NCBI GenBank assembly: GCA_944320865.1
Contig: CALUJC010000028.1
Span: 1-42,746 of the forward strand
Length of the DNA stretch: 42,746 nucleotides
DNA from: an uncultured Bacteroides sp.
Lineage (GTDB): Bacteria > Bacteroidota > Bacteroidia > Bacteroidales > Bacteroidaceae
Direction of reading: 5' to 3'
In this document: piece by piece, positions 15,238-25,200 of the stretch
Layout of the letters: each line of letters opens with the position of its first letter
Position numbering within the stretch: position 1 is the first letter of the stretch
Translations under genes and position numbers: made by a program
Notes under the pieces: generated by a model
Told to the model about the DNA's origin: nothing
Database searches by the model: none
What the model saw: only the letters and a program-made list of their open reading frames with translations

Positions 15238-17223
15238 TTATTCCACTTGCCTCATCCTCCCTATCAGTTCGTCGCCCAGAGCGGTCTTCACCTCTATGTG
15301 CTTCAGCACGGCGGTGACAAAGGGGTTGCTCTCAAAGTCGCCACGCACCTGCTCGAAGTCCAGTTCCTTCTCCAGGCGCGAACCATCGGCTCCGAAGCCC
15401 GTCATGGATGCCATGGAAAACTCTTTCTTGGCATCCTCGTAAACCATGCGGTCCAACCCCACGACGGCCTCTTTCCATTTCTCCACGATATGAATGACAT
15501 CTTTGGCGGTAATCTGCTGCGGGTCGATGCCGTAAAACTCCTCCAGCTTCTCATAAGCCCACGTCCACTCATAGGTATAATAATTGGCATGCATACGCCC
15601 GAACTCGGCATTGATGTCCGCCAGACGGTTCACCGTTCCCTGCTCTATGGCGTCCATCAGGCGGTCCACCTCGCTCTTGGGGGCAATCAGGCCGGAGATG
15701 TCCACCCACTCGCCGCTGCCTATGGGCGTGTCGGGCTTCAGCCGCTCGCGAATTTCCTCGTCCGTGCGGAAGGCCGTGCCCTCCAGCCGCTTGATGACGG
15801 AGTTGCCCAGGAACTTGTGTATGGCTATCTCATAGAAGCGCAGTCCCTTCACCAAGGCCGAGTTGCGAATCTTGGCGCTGTGGAAGGAGTAGATGTCGGA
15901 CAGCTCGCCACTCACCTGCCGCAGGTTCTCCAGAATCTCGTGGCCTTTGAACATCTTCTGCACCGTATAAGGGCTCAGCAGGTTGTAGTTGATGTAGTCC
16001 AGCTTGTGCGGGTCGGTGCGACCGTCGCGCTTGGGCCACTTCTGCGCGTCGCGGATGGTGCCCACGCTACGCAGGTTCACGCCGGGAGCCAAGTATGTCG
16101 TGTTGTTCTGCTCTATCAAGTAGGAAAAAGGCAGGTTGGTAGTATCGGAGTGGGTGACGTGCCGCCCCATCACCAGCGAGAATGCCCCCACGCGGGACGG
16201 CCACAGGATGTAGGAATCGGAGGTAGTCTTTGCTCCCCGCTCCAGCGTGCCTTGATGGATAGGCCCCAGCTTGTACATGTGATTGCTCTGGTTGGAGCCC
16301 GACCCGGCGTTCATGAACGAGAACATGCCCGCAATGAGCAGCGTGCTCTTATGGTGCGTCACCGTAAACGGCCCGGCAAAGATGACGCATGCCTCCCCGT
16401 TCTCCCCCTGGCAGTTGCTGAAAAACAATGAATCGCTGGCCGAATAATTATGGCCCAACTTGCAAGCCTGTCCCACAAAGCAACGGCTCAGCATGGCCCC
16501 GTCGTCCACATGCGAACCGCTGGAGATGATGAAGTCATCGCAAATCACTCCATGCCCTATATGCACCGGCGCTTGCTCGTTGCTGTTGATACTTCCATTG
16601 TACAGTCTGCTTGTCCCGCAAATACGGCAATAATCTCCCACCCTTACATTTTTGATAGAGCCTGTATTGAGAATCATAACGTGGCTGCCAATAGTTCCCA
16701 CGGCCGAGGCATGCTTCTTGGCATAGTAGTCGGTGATGGCCTTGATGCGTGCCACCAGTTCCGGCCGGTGGCGGTACAGCGCCATGATGTAGGCCAGGTG
16801 GGCCGACAGTTTGTCGTTGATGGGCACCTCGCGACCGCCTGTCTCATTCAAGACAGAGGCCTCTACCCCATTACCAAACGTCGAGATGCCATCCACCAGC
16901 AGGATGTCCACATTCTCAATGAAAGTATCTTCACCAATCTCATAATTGGCTATGTAGTTCTGTATGTTCTCTATGCAGCAGTTATCGCCCACCGTCACGT
17001 TGTGGAGTGTCACATGCCGCAGGCCCGAATGCTTGCCTATGCCTCCAGGCAGCATGAACTCTTTTTGAAACACACCCAGCCGGACGTGGCCCGAAAAGCG
17101 GGTGTGATGCACATACTCGGTCGAGAAATGCTCGGCCACCTCAACCTGCCCCCAATCATCGGCCAGACACGACTGGTCTTTCAGGCGGTTGATTTCTTCT
17201 TCCGTCAATTTCCTGTAAACCAT
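15238..17223 (-). CDS. DUF4954 family protein with hexapeptide (left-handed beta-helix) region
   Basis: 661 aa, opening MVYRKLTEEEINRLK, which I recognise as the Bacteroidetes DUF4954 family. Residues about 60-330 are rich in six-residue repeats typical of left-handed beta-helices (RVGDYCRICGTSRL, HIGHGVICDDFIISSGSHV and similar), as in nucleotide-sugar acyltransferases and pyrophosphorylase tails. The C-terminal 250 residues are helical (for example EWTWAYEKLEEFYGIDP). No signal peptide is present, so it is likely cytoplasmic. The catalytic role is not established to my knowledge; a sugar-nucleotide or acyl-transfer function is only suggested by the fold. It follows hflX after a 200-bp repeat. 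Confidence 0.75.
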   Translation of the reverse strand: MVYRKLTEEEINRLKDQSCLADDWGQVEVAEHFSTEYVHHTRFSGHVRLGVFQKEFMLPGGIGKHSGLRHVTLHNVTVGDNCCIENIQNYIANYEIGEDTFIENVDILLVDGISTFGNGVEASVLNETGGREVPINDKLSAHLAYIMALYRHRPELVARIKAITDYYAKKHASAVGTIGSHVMILNTGSIKNVRVGDYCRICGTSRLYNGSINSNEQAPVHIGHGVICDDFIISSGSHVDDGAMLSRCFVGQACKLGHNYSASDSLFFSNCQGENGEACVIFAGPFTVTHHKSTLLIAGMFSFMNAGSGSNQSNHMYKLGPIHQGTLERGAKTTSDSYILWPSRVGAFSLVMGRHVTHSDTTNLPFSYLIEQNNTTYLAPGVNLRSVGTIRDAQKWPKRDGRTDPHKLDYINYNLLSPYTVQKMFKGHEILENLRQVSGELSDIYSFHSAKIRNSALVKGLRFYEIAIHKFLGNSVIKRLEGTAFRTDEEIRERLKPDTPIGSGEWVDISGLIAPKSEVDRLMDAIEQGTVNRLADINAEFGRMHANYYTYEWTWAYEKLEEFYGIDPQQITAKDVIHIVEKWKEAVVGLDRMVYEDAKKEFSMASMTGFGADGSRLEKELDFEQVRGDFESNPFVTAVLKHIEVKTALGDELIGRMRQVE

Positions 17224-17425
17224 AACACTATTTTTTTAATGAAGAACTAAAAATGAAGAATGAAGAATTGTGGCGCAGCCAGTATCTGGGTGTCATGCTG
17301 AATGTTGTTCTCCCACGATAACGGGGGAGGCAAGAGGGGGTAGTGAAGCATCCCACGAATAGCAGGAGATTCTTCGCTTACGCTCAGAATGACAAGATCA
17401 ATGCGGATTCTTCATTCTTCGTTCT
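17224..17425 (-). repeat. Mosaic long inverted repeat between hflX and the DUF4954 gene
   Basis: The outer arms are AATGAAGAA-type words (about 17,238-17,269) and their complements (about 17,409-17,438, running into the hflX stop). Inside is a pair TGTCATGCTGA / TCAGAATGACA around 17,290-17,396 that holds a CCCACGATAACGGGGGAG word also present at 41,733-41,761. No gene is supported. Confidence 0.6.
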
Positions 17426-18691
17426 TCATTCTTCATTTAATTCGTACTTCTGATAGAGGAAATCGTTGTAGGGGTACTTCTGCACGTGCAGCGCCTTGAC
17501 TTGCTTGTACACGGCACGCTTCAACTCCTCGATATTCTCCCGCTGCCGGGCGGAGATAAAGATGCAGTTGTCTTCCAGTTTCGCCATCCACGTCCTCATC
17601 AGTTCTTCCAGTGTTAAGTTCTCTTTGGTTCGGGGGGTAAGGTCGTCTTCGTCTTTCTTTATATAGGTATAAGCGTCTATCTTGTTGAAGATAATCATCA
17701 TGGGCTTTCCGGCAGCGCCGATGTCGGCCAAGGTCTTGTTCACCACGTCTATCTGCTCCTCGAAGTCGGGGTGGCTGATGTCTACCACGTGCAGCAACAG
17801 GTCGGCCTCGCGCACTTCGTCGAGGGTGGACTTGAAGGAATCCACCAGGTCGGTAGGCAACTTGCGGATGAAGCCCACGGTGTCGCTCAGCAGGAAGGGC
17901 AGGTTCTCGATGATGACCTTGCGCACGGTGGTGTCCAGCGTGGCAAAGAGTTTGTTCTCGGCGAAGACTTCACTCTTGGCCAGCAGGTTCATCAGGGTTG
18001 ACTTGCCTACGTTGGTGTAGCCCACCAGTGCCGCGCGTATCAGTCGGCCTCGGTTCTTGCGCTGGGTGCTTTTCTGCTTGTCTATCTCCGCCAGACGTTC
18101 CTTGAGCAGCGACATGCGGTTCAAGATGATACGGCGGTCCATCTCGAGCTGCGTCTCGCCCGGACCGCGTAGGCCCACCGAGCCTTTTCCGCCGCCTGCG
18201 CCCGAGCCGCCGCCCTGGCGCTCGAGGTGTGTCCACAGGCGTTGCAGGCGGGGCAACATATATTTATATTGCGCCAGCTCCACCTGCGTCTTGGCATTGG
18301 CCGTCTGCGCGCGCATGGCAAAGATGTCAAGGATGAGCGACGTGCGGTCCAAAATCTTCACCTTCAGTTCGCCCTCGATGTTGCGTATCTGCTTGGCCGA
18401 GAGCTCGTCGTCGAAGATGACCATGCCCACCTCGCGCTCGGCCTCCTCTTCGTCTTGTATGTATTGCCTTATTTCGTCCAGCTTCCCTTTGCCCACGTAA
18501 GTCACGCTGTTGGCCTGGTCCAGCTTCTGCGTGAAGCGCTTCACCACCTGCGCCCCGGCCGTTTCGGCCAGAAAAGCCAGTTCGTCGAGGTATTCATTGG
18601 TCTTGCGCTCGTCCTGGGTCTTGGTCACCAGGCCCACCAGCACCGCCGTTTCCACACGGGCTTCGGATATTACAAATTCTTTCATTGCCAT
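17426..18691 (-). CDS. hflX: GTPase HflX
   Basis: 421 aa from the ATG at 18,691 (MAMKEF; 18,685 is equally possible). HflX is a ribosome-associated GTPase that splits stalled or stressed 70S ribosomes. It has the N-terminal HflX domain with VTYVGKGKLDEI, a glycine-rich linker, the signature GPGETQLEMDRR (176-187) and a coiled coil. The GTPase motifs are GYTNVGKS (224-231), DTVG (270-273), NKID (336-339) and SA (380-381). The frame is open upstream to 18,850, but those 53 codons (including LSERSEF) are read from the interspersed inverted repeat and should not be annotated as protein. Confidence 0.95.
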   Translation of the reverse strand: MAMKEFVISEARVETAVLVGLVTKTQDERKTNEYLDELAFLAETAGAQVVKRFTQKLDQANSVTYVGKGKLDEIRQYIQDEEEAEREVGMVIFDDELSAKQIRNIEGELKVKILDRTSLILDIFAMRAQTANAKTQVELAQYKYMLPRLQRLWTHLERQGGGSGAGGGKGSVGLRGPGETQLEMDRRIILNRMSLLKERLAEIDKQKSTQRKNRGRLIRAALVGYTNVGKSTLMNLLAKSEVFAENKLFATLDTTVRKVIIENLPFLLSDTVGFIRKLPTDLVDSFKSTLDEVREADLLLHVVDISHPDFEEQIDVVNKTLADIGAAGKPMMIIFNKIDAYTYIKKDEDDLTPRTKENLTLEELMRTWMAKLEDNCIFISARQRENIEELKRAVYKQVKALHVQKYPYNDFLYQKYELNEE

Positions 18692-18713
18692 AAGAAGTGA
18701 TAATTTAGCTTTG

Positions 18714-19176
18714 CACTTTTTCTTTCGCTTGTCCGAAAGAAAAAGATGCCAAAAAGAAAGGACCCCGGCTGTGCCCGTCGGGCTACTCCGGTCAGCTTTC
18801 AGCCTAAGTGGCAGAAACTCGCTTCGCTCAGACAGTCTGCCCCTTTTCACGGCTGAAAACTGCCCTCCGCTTCACGCCCGCCGGTCAATGCCGGAGAGCC
18901 ATGCGGCATCAAGCCGTACTATGTAGAGACGTGGCGTGCCGCGTCTCACAGGCCGGAAGGCCTGCCGCCCAACGCCGCATGGCCGCGCCTAAGCGGAGGG
19001 GCGTAAAGCGGAGAGCGCGTTTTTGCGTGAAGAACGGCAGGTTGTCTGAGCGTAGCGAGTTCCCTGCCGTTTAGCAAAAACGTGCTCGGAGTAGCCCCGG
19101 AGATTCAGCGCTTGACTTTTTTCTTTTGGTATCTTTTCTTTTTGTGGCAAGACAAAAAGAAAAGTACATATAAATT
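18714..19176. repeat. About 460-bp long imperfect inverted repeat upstream of hflX
   Basis: The left arm (18,714-18,850) and the complement of the right arm (19,020-19,176) share a run of A/T-rich AAAAAGAAAAGAT words, GGGCTACTCCG, and an AACTCGCTNCGCTCAGACA block flanked by GGCAG and CTGCC. Inner pairs include GCCATGCGGC near 18,898 and GCCGCATGGC near 18,976. The core at 18,919-18,948 is the same palindrome found at the end of aroA. It could extrude as a cruciform and is non-coding. Confidence 0.65.
18919..18948 (+). repeat. Palindromic interspersed repeat, second copy (see aroA end)
   Basis: Near-palindrome with arms GAGACG and CGTCTC around GGC-NN-GCC. It matches the reverse complement of 1734-1762 at about 24 of 26 bases. 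Read in one frame it encodes CRDVACRVS, against CRDVACRIS at the AroA end. Confidence 0.7.
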
Positions 19177-19278
19177 CCCATTTACGAGAAGCAAAAGTAG
19201 CACAATTTCCCATAACTGCAAAATTCCGGCCAAAGCTTTGAGAATGTGCAGCGCCTATACATGCCGCTTTCATACGCA

Positions 19279-19344
19279 AAAGCCCCGCTTCATAGCCTTT
19301 AAGCCCCAGCCCGGTAGCCCTTAAAGCCCCGCTTTGTGGCCTTT
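19279..19344. repeat. Tandem array, three 22-bp units (AAAGCCCC family)
   Basis: Three consecutive 22-bp units of the form AAAGCCCCGCTTNNTAGCC plus TTT, at 19,279, 19,301 and 19,323. The same family and period recurs at 26,914-26,979. Unit junctions read CCTTT-AAAG, a small palindrome. Confidence 0.75.
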
Positions 19345-19680
19345 ACCCCACATACCAACTTGTAAGGCATAGAAAACACAGAATGATAAAGGATACTTTT
19401 TCCCCAATTAATATGGTAGAAAAAATAGGAGTTGCATTGATTTTTCGGAACGTTTTAATGCTTTTGCAGTAAAAAAGGAGCAGAAAAAGAGAACATGTTA
19501 TCCCTGTAGAAGTAAAAAAAGGCAGGAGGAACCGCTCCAAAAGCTTGGGAGTATTCGCAGGAAAGTATCAATCACCCTACGCCTTAAGGACATCGAAGAA
19601 GAATTTTGGCTTTGAAAATAATATCAAGTCTGTACCCTTGTATGCCGTGTTCTGCATCACCCCATAAGCTCCCCATACAG
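19345..19680. other. Gene-free stretch before the cassette 1 terminator
   Basis: AT-rich sequence with several A-runs and no coding frame, promoter or repeat that I can support. Confidence 0.5.
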
Positions 19681-19709
19681 AAAAAGCCGCCCGCCTCACG
19701 GCGAACGGC
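19681..19709 (-). terminator. Rho-independent terminator of SusCD cassette 1
   Basis: On the minus strand a 10-bp stem (GCCGTTCGCC pairing with GGCGGGCGGC, two G-U pairs) with loop GTGA is followed by TTTTT. It lies about 70 bp beyond the last gene of the cassette. A silent cassette that keeps a good terminator fits an operon that is expressed at times. Confidence 0.85.
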
Positions 19710-19781
19710 CTCCAAAACGCTTTATTATTATTGTACAACCGGTAGCCTGCAGAGACCGCCGTTGTGCTGTGGTTGCAATGC

Positions 19782-20549
19782 TTACTCAGTAGGCAATTCC
19801 AACAATTCTTGTTGCAAGCCGAATGAACCTGCGGCACAAGTATAAGTCAATGCCAACTGTATCTGCCCGTCAACCAGCGAGCCTGTACCTTCGGCATATA
19901 CGGTGCCATAAGTAGGATCTGTGAAAAGAGGCTGTTGCTCTACCGTAGCAGAAGTGCCATTCATCTTAATAACCAAGTTCATTCCTTCTTCAAATACAGA
20001 AGGCAATTGGTACCATTCGGCATGTCCAGCTTTGCGTACTTCAATGGGGAATACGGCAGGATCACCATTTTCATCAACGAACATGGCAGAATGGTATATG
20101 CCAATACCAATGGTAGTCCATTCTATGCCGAAAAACTCCACTTCGGAAGCCACCTTGGTATTGCCTTTTACTGCCACAACGGTGATAGTATATTCGCCTA
20201 TCAGGCCGGTGAGAGTGAGGTCGGCTGTTGATTCGCCGGAAATACCTTCTACTTGGGTACCATTTTCTACTACATAGTCCGAATAAGCAGCTTCGCCATT
20301 GGAAGCAATGTAGGCTTCTTTATCGGCAGTCAATTCGGCCAAGTAGTAAGCTGCTTCAGTCTGATTATTAGCCGCCAACCTCAATTGGATGTCATTGTCG
20401 GGATTATAAGGAGAGGCTGCCTCATAATCGAATATAGTCACATGGGGTGCAGAATCACCTCCCGGATTCATGCCCTCCTCCTCAGCGCACGAAGTCATGA
20501 CGGTTGCAGCCAGCAGGACTGCAAAGATGTTATAGATATACTTTTTCAT
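19782..20549 (-). CDS. Outer-membrane or surface lipoprotein, third gene of SusCD cassette 1
   Basis: 255 aa from ATG 20,549, whose signal peptide ends in a lipobox (AATVMTSC, lipidated Cys about residue 20). An upstream in-frame ATG at 20,579 would overlap susD and lack a proper signal, so it is rejected. The body is acidic and probably all-beta, with no catalytic motif. Its position after susD matches the accessory glycan- or ligand-binding lipoproteins of polysaccharide-utilisation operons. It is not closely similar to the third genes of the other two cassettes, so it is part of what would change on switching. The ligand is unknown. Confidence 0.75.
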   Translation of the reverse strand: MKKYIYNIFAVLLAATVMTSCAEEEGMNPGGDSAPHVTIFDYEAASPYNPDNDIQLRLAANNQTEAAYYLAELTADKEAYIASNGEAAYSDYVVENGTQVEGISGESTADLTLTGLIGEYTITVVAVKGNTKVASEVEFFGIEWTTIGIGIYHSAMFVDENGDPAVFPIEVRKAGHAEWYQLPSVFEEGMNLVIKMNGTSATVEQQPLFTDPTYGTVYAEGTGSLVDGQIQLALTYTCAAGSFGLQQELLELPTE

Positions 20550-20572
20550 AATGTTTCTCTTGTTTTTAGTGA

Positions 20573-22255
20573 TTACCATACGTATTCCGGAGAATCAGAG
20601 TCCAACGGCTGCGGCGTGGGATTGTTGGTGCAAGCCGTGTTGTAGTTGGTCTCCGTCTGCACGATGCACAGGTTCATCCATTCGGGCGGCGTCTGCACAT
20701 TCCAACGGTACTTCTCAACGTGATTCGTGTTAGCGTAGCTGCGGATGATGCCTTTGTTCAGGCGCTTGATGTCGAACGTGGCAAAGCCCTCGCCCCACAG
20801 CTCTACGCGACGTTGCCACCACACTTCGTTCTGGAAAGCAGAGGTGCTGTTGTTGTAGTAGGCTTCGTTGTGCGTGCCATATACATACTGCGGGTCGCGT
20901 GCCTTGGCAAAGTTGGTGAGCAACTGGATGCCACGACTTTCTTCCTGCATACCGGCAGCCTCGGCCTCGATGAGCATCATTTCTTCTACGCGCATCAGAG
21001 GCACGGACTGTACGAAACCGATGTGGTAGTCGTCGCGCCCGGCATCACCGCCTGCGGGACGAAACTTCAGCGAAAGGCCACCCAGGAAGCCACAGGCACT
21101 ACCCGTGTTGTACACGTTTTCTGGATAATCGGTGTAGTCGGACAAAGCCTCCAGAACAGCATTGGGGTCAGTCATCTCGTCCAGCGAGAAGTCTATGAAG
21201 AGCTGCTTGCGATAGTCGGTAACCGGGATGGTCTCATACAAATGGCGGTCGATGACCGTGGGGCAGCCATAGTTGGCAGCATAGCCGCTGTAGCCGTTTC
21301 CTACCGTCATTTCTATACTCATCAAAGATCCCCACGAACTGTCGCCATCGTTGTAGTTGATGCACTCGTCGTCGCTGGTAAAGGTCAACCCCAACATCCA
21401 TGAATTATTGTTGGTGTTGTTGAAGGAGTTCTCCCTGTCCAGGTACTCGCTTTCGCTCAGCATGGTGTAGCCCTCCTGTGCCAGCTTGGCATACTTCTCG
21501 GCTTCCGGCCAGTTCTCCATCGTAAGGTAAGCGCGAGCCTTCAGGCCGTATACCACCGAGAGGTCGGGGGTAGAAAGATCCTTACGGGTGTATCCAGCAA
21601 TGTATTGCTCGGCCTTGTCGAGGTCGGAAAGGATGAACGCCCACATGGCTTCGTTGGTAGCGCGGGGGTTGTTAGTGGCTGCTTCCGGAGAAGTCTGTTC
21701 GGTGATGATGGGTACCGTTTCGGCCTGCTTGTCCAGCGCATAAGTCTTTTGGGCAAACATACGGGCCATATCCATGTAGAACATGGCGCGCATGGCGTAG
21801 GCTATACCCACACCAGCCATGTGCTCCTCAGAGGGGTTTTCGCCTGCCATGCCGATAACGGTGTTGCAGTTCTTAATCCAGTTGTAGTACTCCGTCCAAG
21901 GCATTTGGCAGATGGCATATTGCGGACCTAATGCCACGCTGCACTGATACCACGTCTGGAAAGTATTGTTGGCGCCCAGAGGCACAAGGTCCTGCCCCAT
22001 CACATCGCGTTGCTGGAAAAAGCCGGGGTAGCCGAAGTCAGAAGGATAGCTTACCAAATCACTCAATGAAGTATAATTAGGCTCTCCTACCAATGGTGCC
22101 GTGATGGCATTTACGAAGTTCTGGAAAGAACCCGGCGCATCGGCAGCCTGGTCTTCGGAGACATAGGAAGTCTGAGGATTGTATTCCTCAATACAACTGG
22201 TGGCCATGGACAAGCCGAATGCCACTGCAAAGGCTGATGATATTATTTTCTTCAT
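20573..22255 (-). CDS. SusD/RagB family nutrient-binding outer-membrane lipoprotein, cassette 1
   Basis: 560 aa with a lipoprotein signal (LSMATSC, Cys at about 21). SusD proteins form the lid over the SusC channel and bind the nutrient at the cell surface. Family features include a TPR-like helical scaffold (IAYAMRAMFYMDMARMF, VYGLKARAYLTMENW), the late PLMRVEEMMLIEAEAAG segment and QRRVELWGEGFATFDIKRLN. The start lies 24 bp after the susC stop, so the genes are cotranscribed. The cassette lacks its own promoter in this orientation. Confidence 0.93.
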   Translation of the reverse strand: MKKIISSAFAVAFGLSMATSCIEEYNPQTSYVSEDQAADAPGSFQNFVNAITAPLVGEPNYTSLSDLVSYPSDFGYPGFFQQRDVMGQDLVPLGANNTFQTWYQCSVALGPQYAICQMPWTEYYNWIKNCNTVIGMAGENPSEEHMAGVGIAYAMRAMFYMDMARMFAQKTYALDKQAETVPIITEQTSPEAATNNPRATNEAMWAFILSDLDKAEQYIAGYTRKDLSTPDLSVVYGLKARAYLTMENWPEAEKYAKLAQEGYTMLSESEYLDRENSFNNTNNNSWMLGLTFTSDDECINYNDGDSSWGSLMSIEMTVGNGYSGYAANYGCPTVIDRHLYETIPVTDYRKQLFIDFSLDEMTDPNAVLEALSDYTDYPENVYNTGSACGFLGGLSLKFRPAGGDAGRDDYHIGFVQSVPLMRVEEMMLIEAEAAGMQEESRGIQLLTNFAKARDPQYVYGTHNEAYYNNSTSAFQNEVWWQRRVELWGEGFATFDIKRLNKGIIRSYANTNHVEKYRWNVQTPPEWMNLCIVQTETNYNTACTNNPTPQPLDSDSPEYVW

Positions 22256-22279
22256 ATAAAATTCAAATGTTGGTTAGGT

Positions 22280-25200
22280 TTAGAATGTTAACTGAATGCC
22301 GCCGGAGATGTTTCGCGCAGGCGAGTAAACGGCCATGCTCTCCACACCGTCGAACGAATAGCGCGGGTCGAAGCCCTTGCGTGCCGACCAGAAGCAGAGG
22401 TTCTCACCGGCTGCATAGATGCGCACCTTGCCCAGCTTGATGCGGTCGGTAATGCGTTTGGGCAGGGTGTAACCCACAGTGAACGACTGGAAGTTCAAGT
22501 AGCTGGCATTTGTCAAGAAACGGTCGGACTGTGCATACGATGTGTAGTAGTCGCCATACTGCCAGCGGGGAATGCTGCTTGACGTGTTGTTGGGGCTCCA
22601 AGACTTGATGTAGTCCTTATGGATGGCCGATCCACCAGTTTCCGAAGTATTAGGAGACATCAGGCCAGCATACTGCGCGTCAATCAGATGTCCGCCAATT
22701 TGGTAATCAAAGGCCAGCGACATGTCGAAATCCCACAGGCGCAGGCTGGTGGTGAAACCACCGTATGCCTTGGGCAACGTAGAACCTTGGGCATACTTGG
22801 TGGCCACGTTCGGGTCGGTAGTGGTGTAAGAGTGCTTCTTACCCGGACGATTGGTAGCCCCGTTCAAGTCTTCGTCCACCCAGTAGGTAGCCTGGCCTTG
22901 CGCATCGGGACCGGCATACTCTATACAGATTAAGTTGTACAGCGGCTGACCTACTTCATACCAATTCTGTCCTACCTGCAAAGAGTTTGTTTCCATAAAG
23001 CCACCGGTACCGGCTGTTTTCGATTCCGGCAGGCTCAGGATCTTCGTCTTGTTGTGCGAGATGTTGGCCGATACCGTCCAGTCTATATTCTTGTTGCGGA
23101 TAAGGGCCGCAGTCAGCATCACTTCCACACCATTGTTGCGGATGTCGCCCATGTTGCCATAGTAACCACGCGTACCGATAGATTCGGGCACGGAGAGCCA
23201 GAACAACAGGTCGGAAGTTTTCTTGTTGTAGTAATCGATGTTACCGCTCAGGCGTCCGCCCCACAGGCTGAACTCCAGACCAACGTTGTAGTTGGTAGTC
23301 GTTTCCCACGTGATGTTCTCATTACCCATCTGCGCAAAGGTAGGCGACATGGTCGTGCCGGAAGGCGTCAAAGTGTACAAATCGGTATAAGCAAAGGCAC
23401 CGATGTTGTCGTTACCTTGCTGGCCAACGGAGAATTTCACCTTCAACATGTCCAGCCAAGACTTGGTGCTCTCCATGAAGTTTTCTTTGGAAATCAACCA
23501 GGCAGTACCTACCGACCAGAAGCTACCCCAGCGGTGCTCTTTGGCGAAGTACGAAGAAGCATCACGACGGTAAGAAGCCGAAGCAAAGTACTTCTCGTTA
23601 TAGTTATATTGTGCGTTGCCAAAGAAACCTTCTACATTGTACTGGCTCTTATAAGAATTGGCATCGGACAGAGAAGCAAATGCGTTCAATTCAGGGATGT
23701 CGGGCGAGAAACCACCATATTTGGAAGCATTCAGCAGGCGGGTGGTCGTCTTGTAGTATTCGTGTCCCACCATGACGTTCACATTGTGATGGCCGAACGT
23801 ATCAAGGTAAGTCAGCGTCTGGATATTGTTGGTGCGGATGGCCGAAGTAGACTCCTTAGCAATGCTACCACCCACAGCGGCACCTGTACCTTCAAACATA
23901 TTAGCGAAGTCGGAGTAATTGGTCTGTCCCCAAATCACCGTGCTGGTAATGTTGGCCTTCAAGAAATCCGTAAAGGTCAAATCTGCCGTGAAAGTACCGT
24001 TCAATTGGTCGCCCAAAGTCTCTATCTGGTCATAGCGGTTACTGCCCAAAGGGTTACCGTTGCTCAAGAAGCCACGGTTGATGCCATAGCCTGTGTTGGA
24101 CAAACCATAGTCGTAGCGGTCATGCCCATTCTCATCCTTTTGAATAACCACATTACCCGATTCATCCACAACACGGATGAATGCCGGATAAATAGGCGCA
24201 ATCATACTGGTGTAATACATAATGTTGGAAGCATCAGCATTCGTGCTCAATCCCGGCGTAGACTCCTGCTCCGTGTGGATATAACCAACGTTGGCTCCAA
24301 CTTTCAACCACTTCTTGGCTTGGTAATCAGCCTTAATACGGGCACTCAGGCGGTCGTATCCCGAGTTTACTATGATACCCTCATCGTTCAGATAGCCCAC
24401 GCTGGCATAGAAAGAAGAACGGTCGTTGCCACCCGTTACGCTGACATTGTACTCTTGACGTAAGCCACTACGATAAGCTAAGTCCTGCCAATCATCTGGT
24501 GTCATATAATATTCTTGCCCGTCAGCGCCGATAAGGCGGCGACCCAGTGTTGCATTCGGATTCAACTTGCCGTTTGCGCCAATCAGTTGCTCGCCATTGG
24601 GCACCGTATATACATTATAACCAAGTTGGTTAATCATTTGCGTGTTAGCCCATTGGTTGGCATAAGCTGCCGTGGCGCCTTGCTTATAGAAAGCATAGTT
24701 GTACAACTGGGCATAGTAAGCCTCGTAGTACTGCCCCGGGTCGGTAATCACGTCATAGTCTTGCACGGCACGCGTATTCACACCCCACTTGGCATCTACA
24801 TTCACCACAGCCTCTTGCGACTTGCCCTTCTTGGTCGTAATGATGATGACACCGGCAGCACCACGGGCACCGTAGAGGGCAGCCGAAGCCGCATCTTTCA
24901 ATACTGAAATAGACTCAATGTCGCTCTGCGGAATGTTGGAGAGGCTAGCCGTGTAGGGCGCACCGTCCACAATGACCAGCGGGTCGGTAGCCGCATACAT
25001 GGAGGCAATACCACGGATACTGATGTTGCCGCCCGACGAACCGGGAGCACCCGAACCGCCACGCAGCTGCAAGCCCGGTACAGAACCTACCAAGGCATCG
25101 CTCACGTTCGTCGTAATGCGCTTGGACAGCTCCTCAGTGTTCACCACCGCAGCCGAACCCGTAAATGCCGACTTCTTAGCGGTACCAAAAGCCACCACCA

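Noticed and set aside
18692-18850. Longer N-terminus for HflX
   Set aside because: The extension is read from an interspersed repeat and lacks any match to HflX proteins as I know them.
23054-24463. Long plus-strand frame opposite the cassette 1 susC
   Set aside because: It is a shadow of a strongly supported susC body; its composition is what antisense reading of the barrel region gives.
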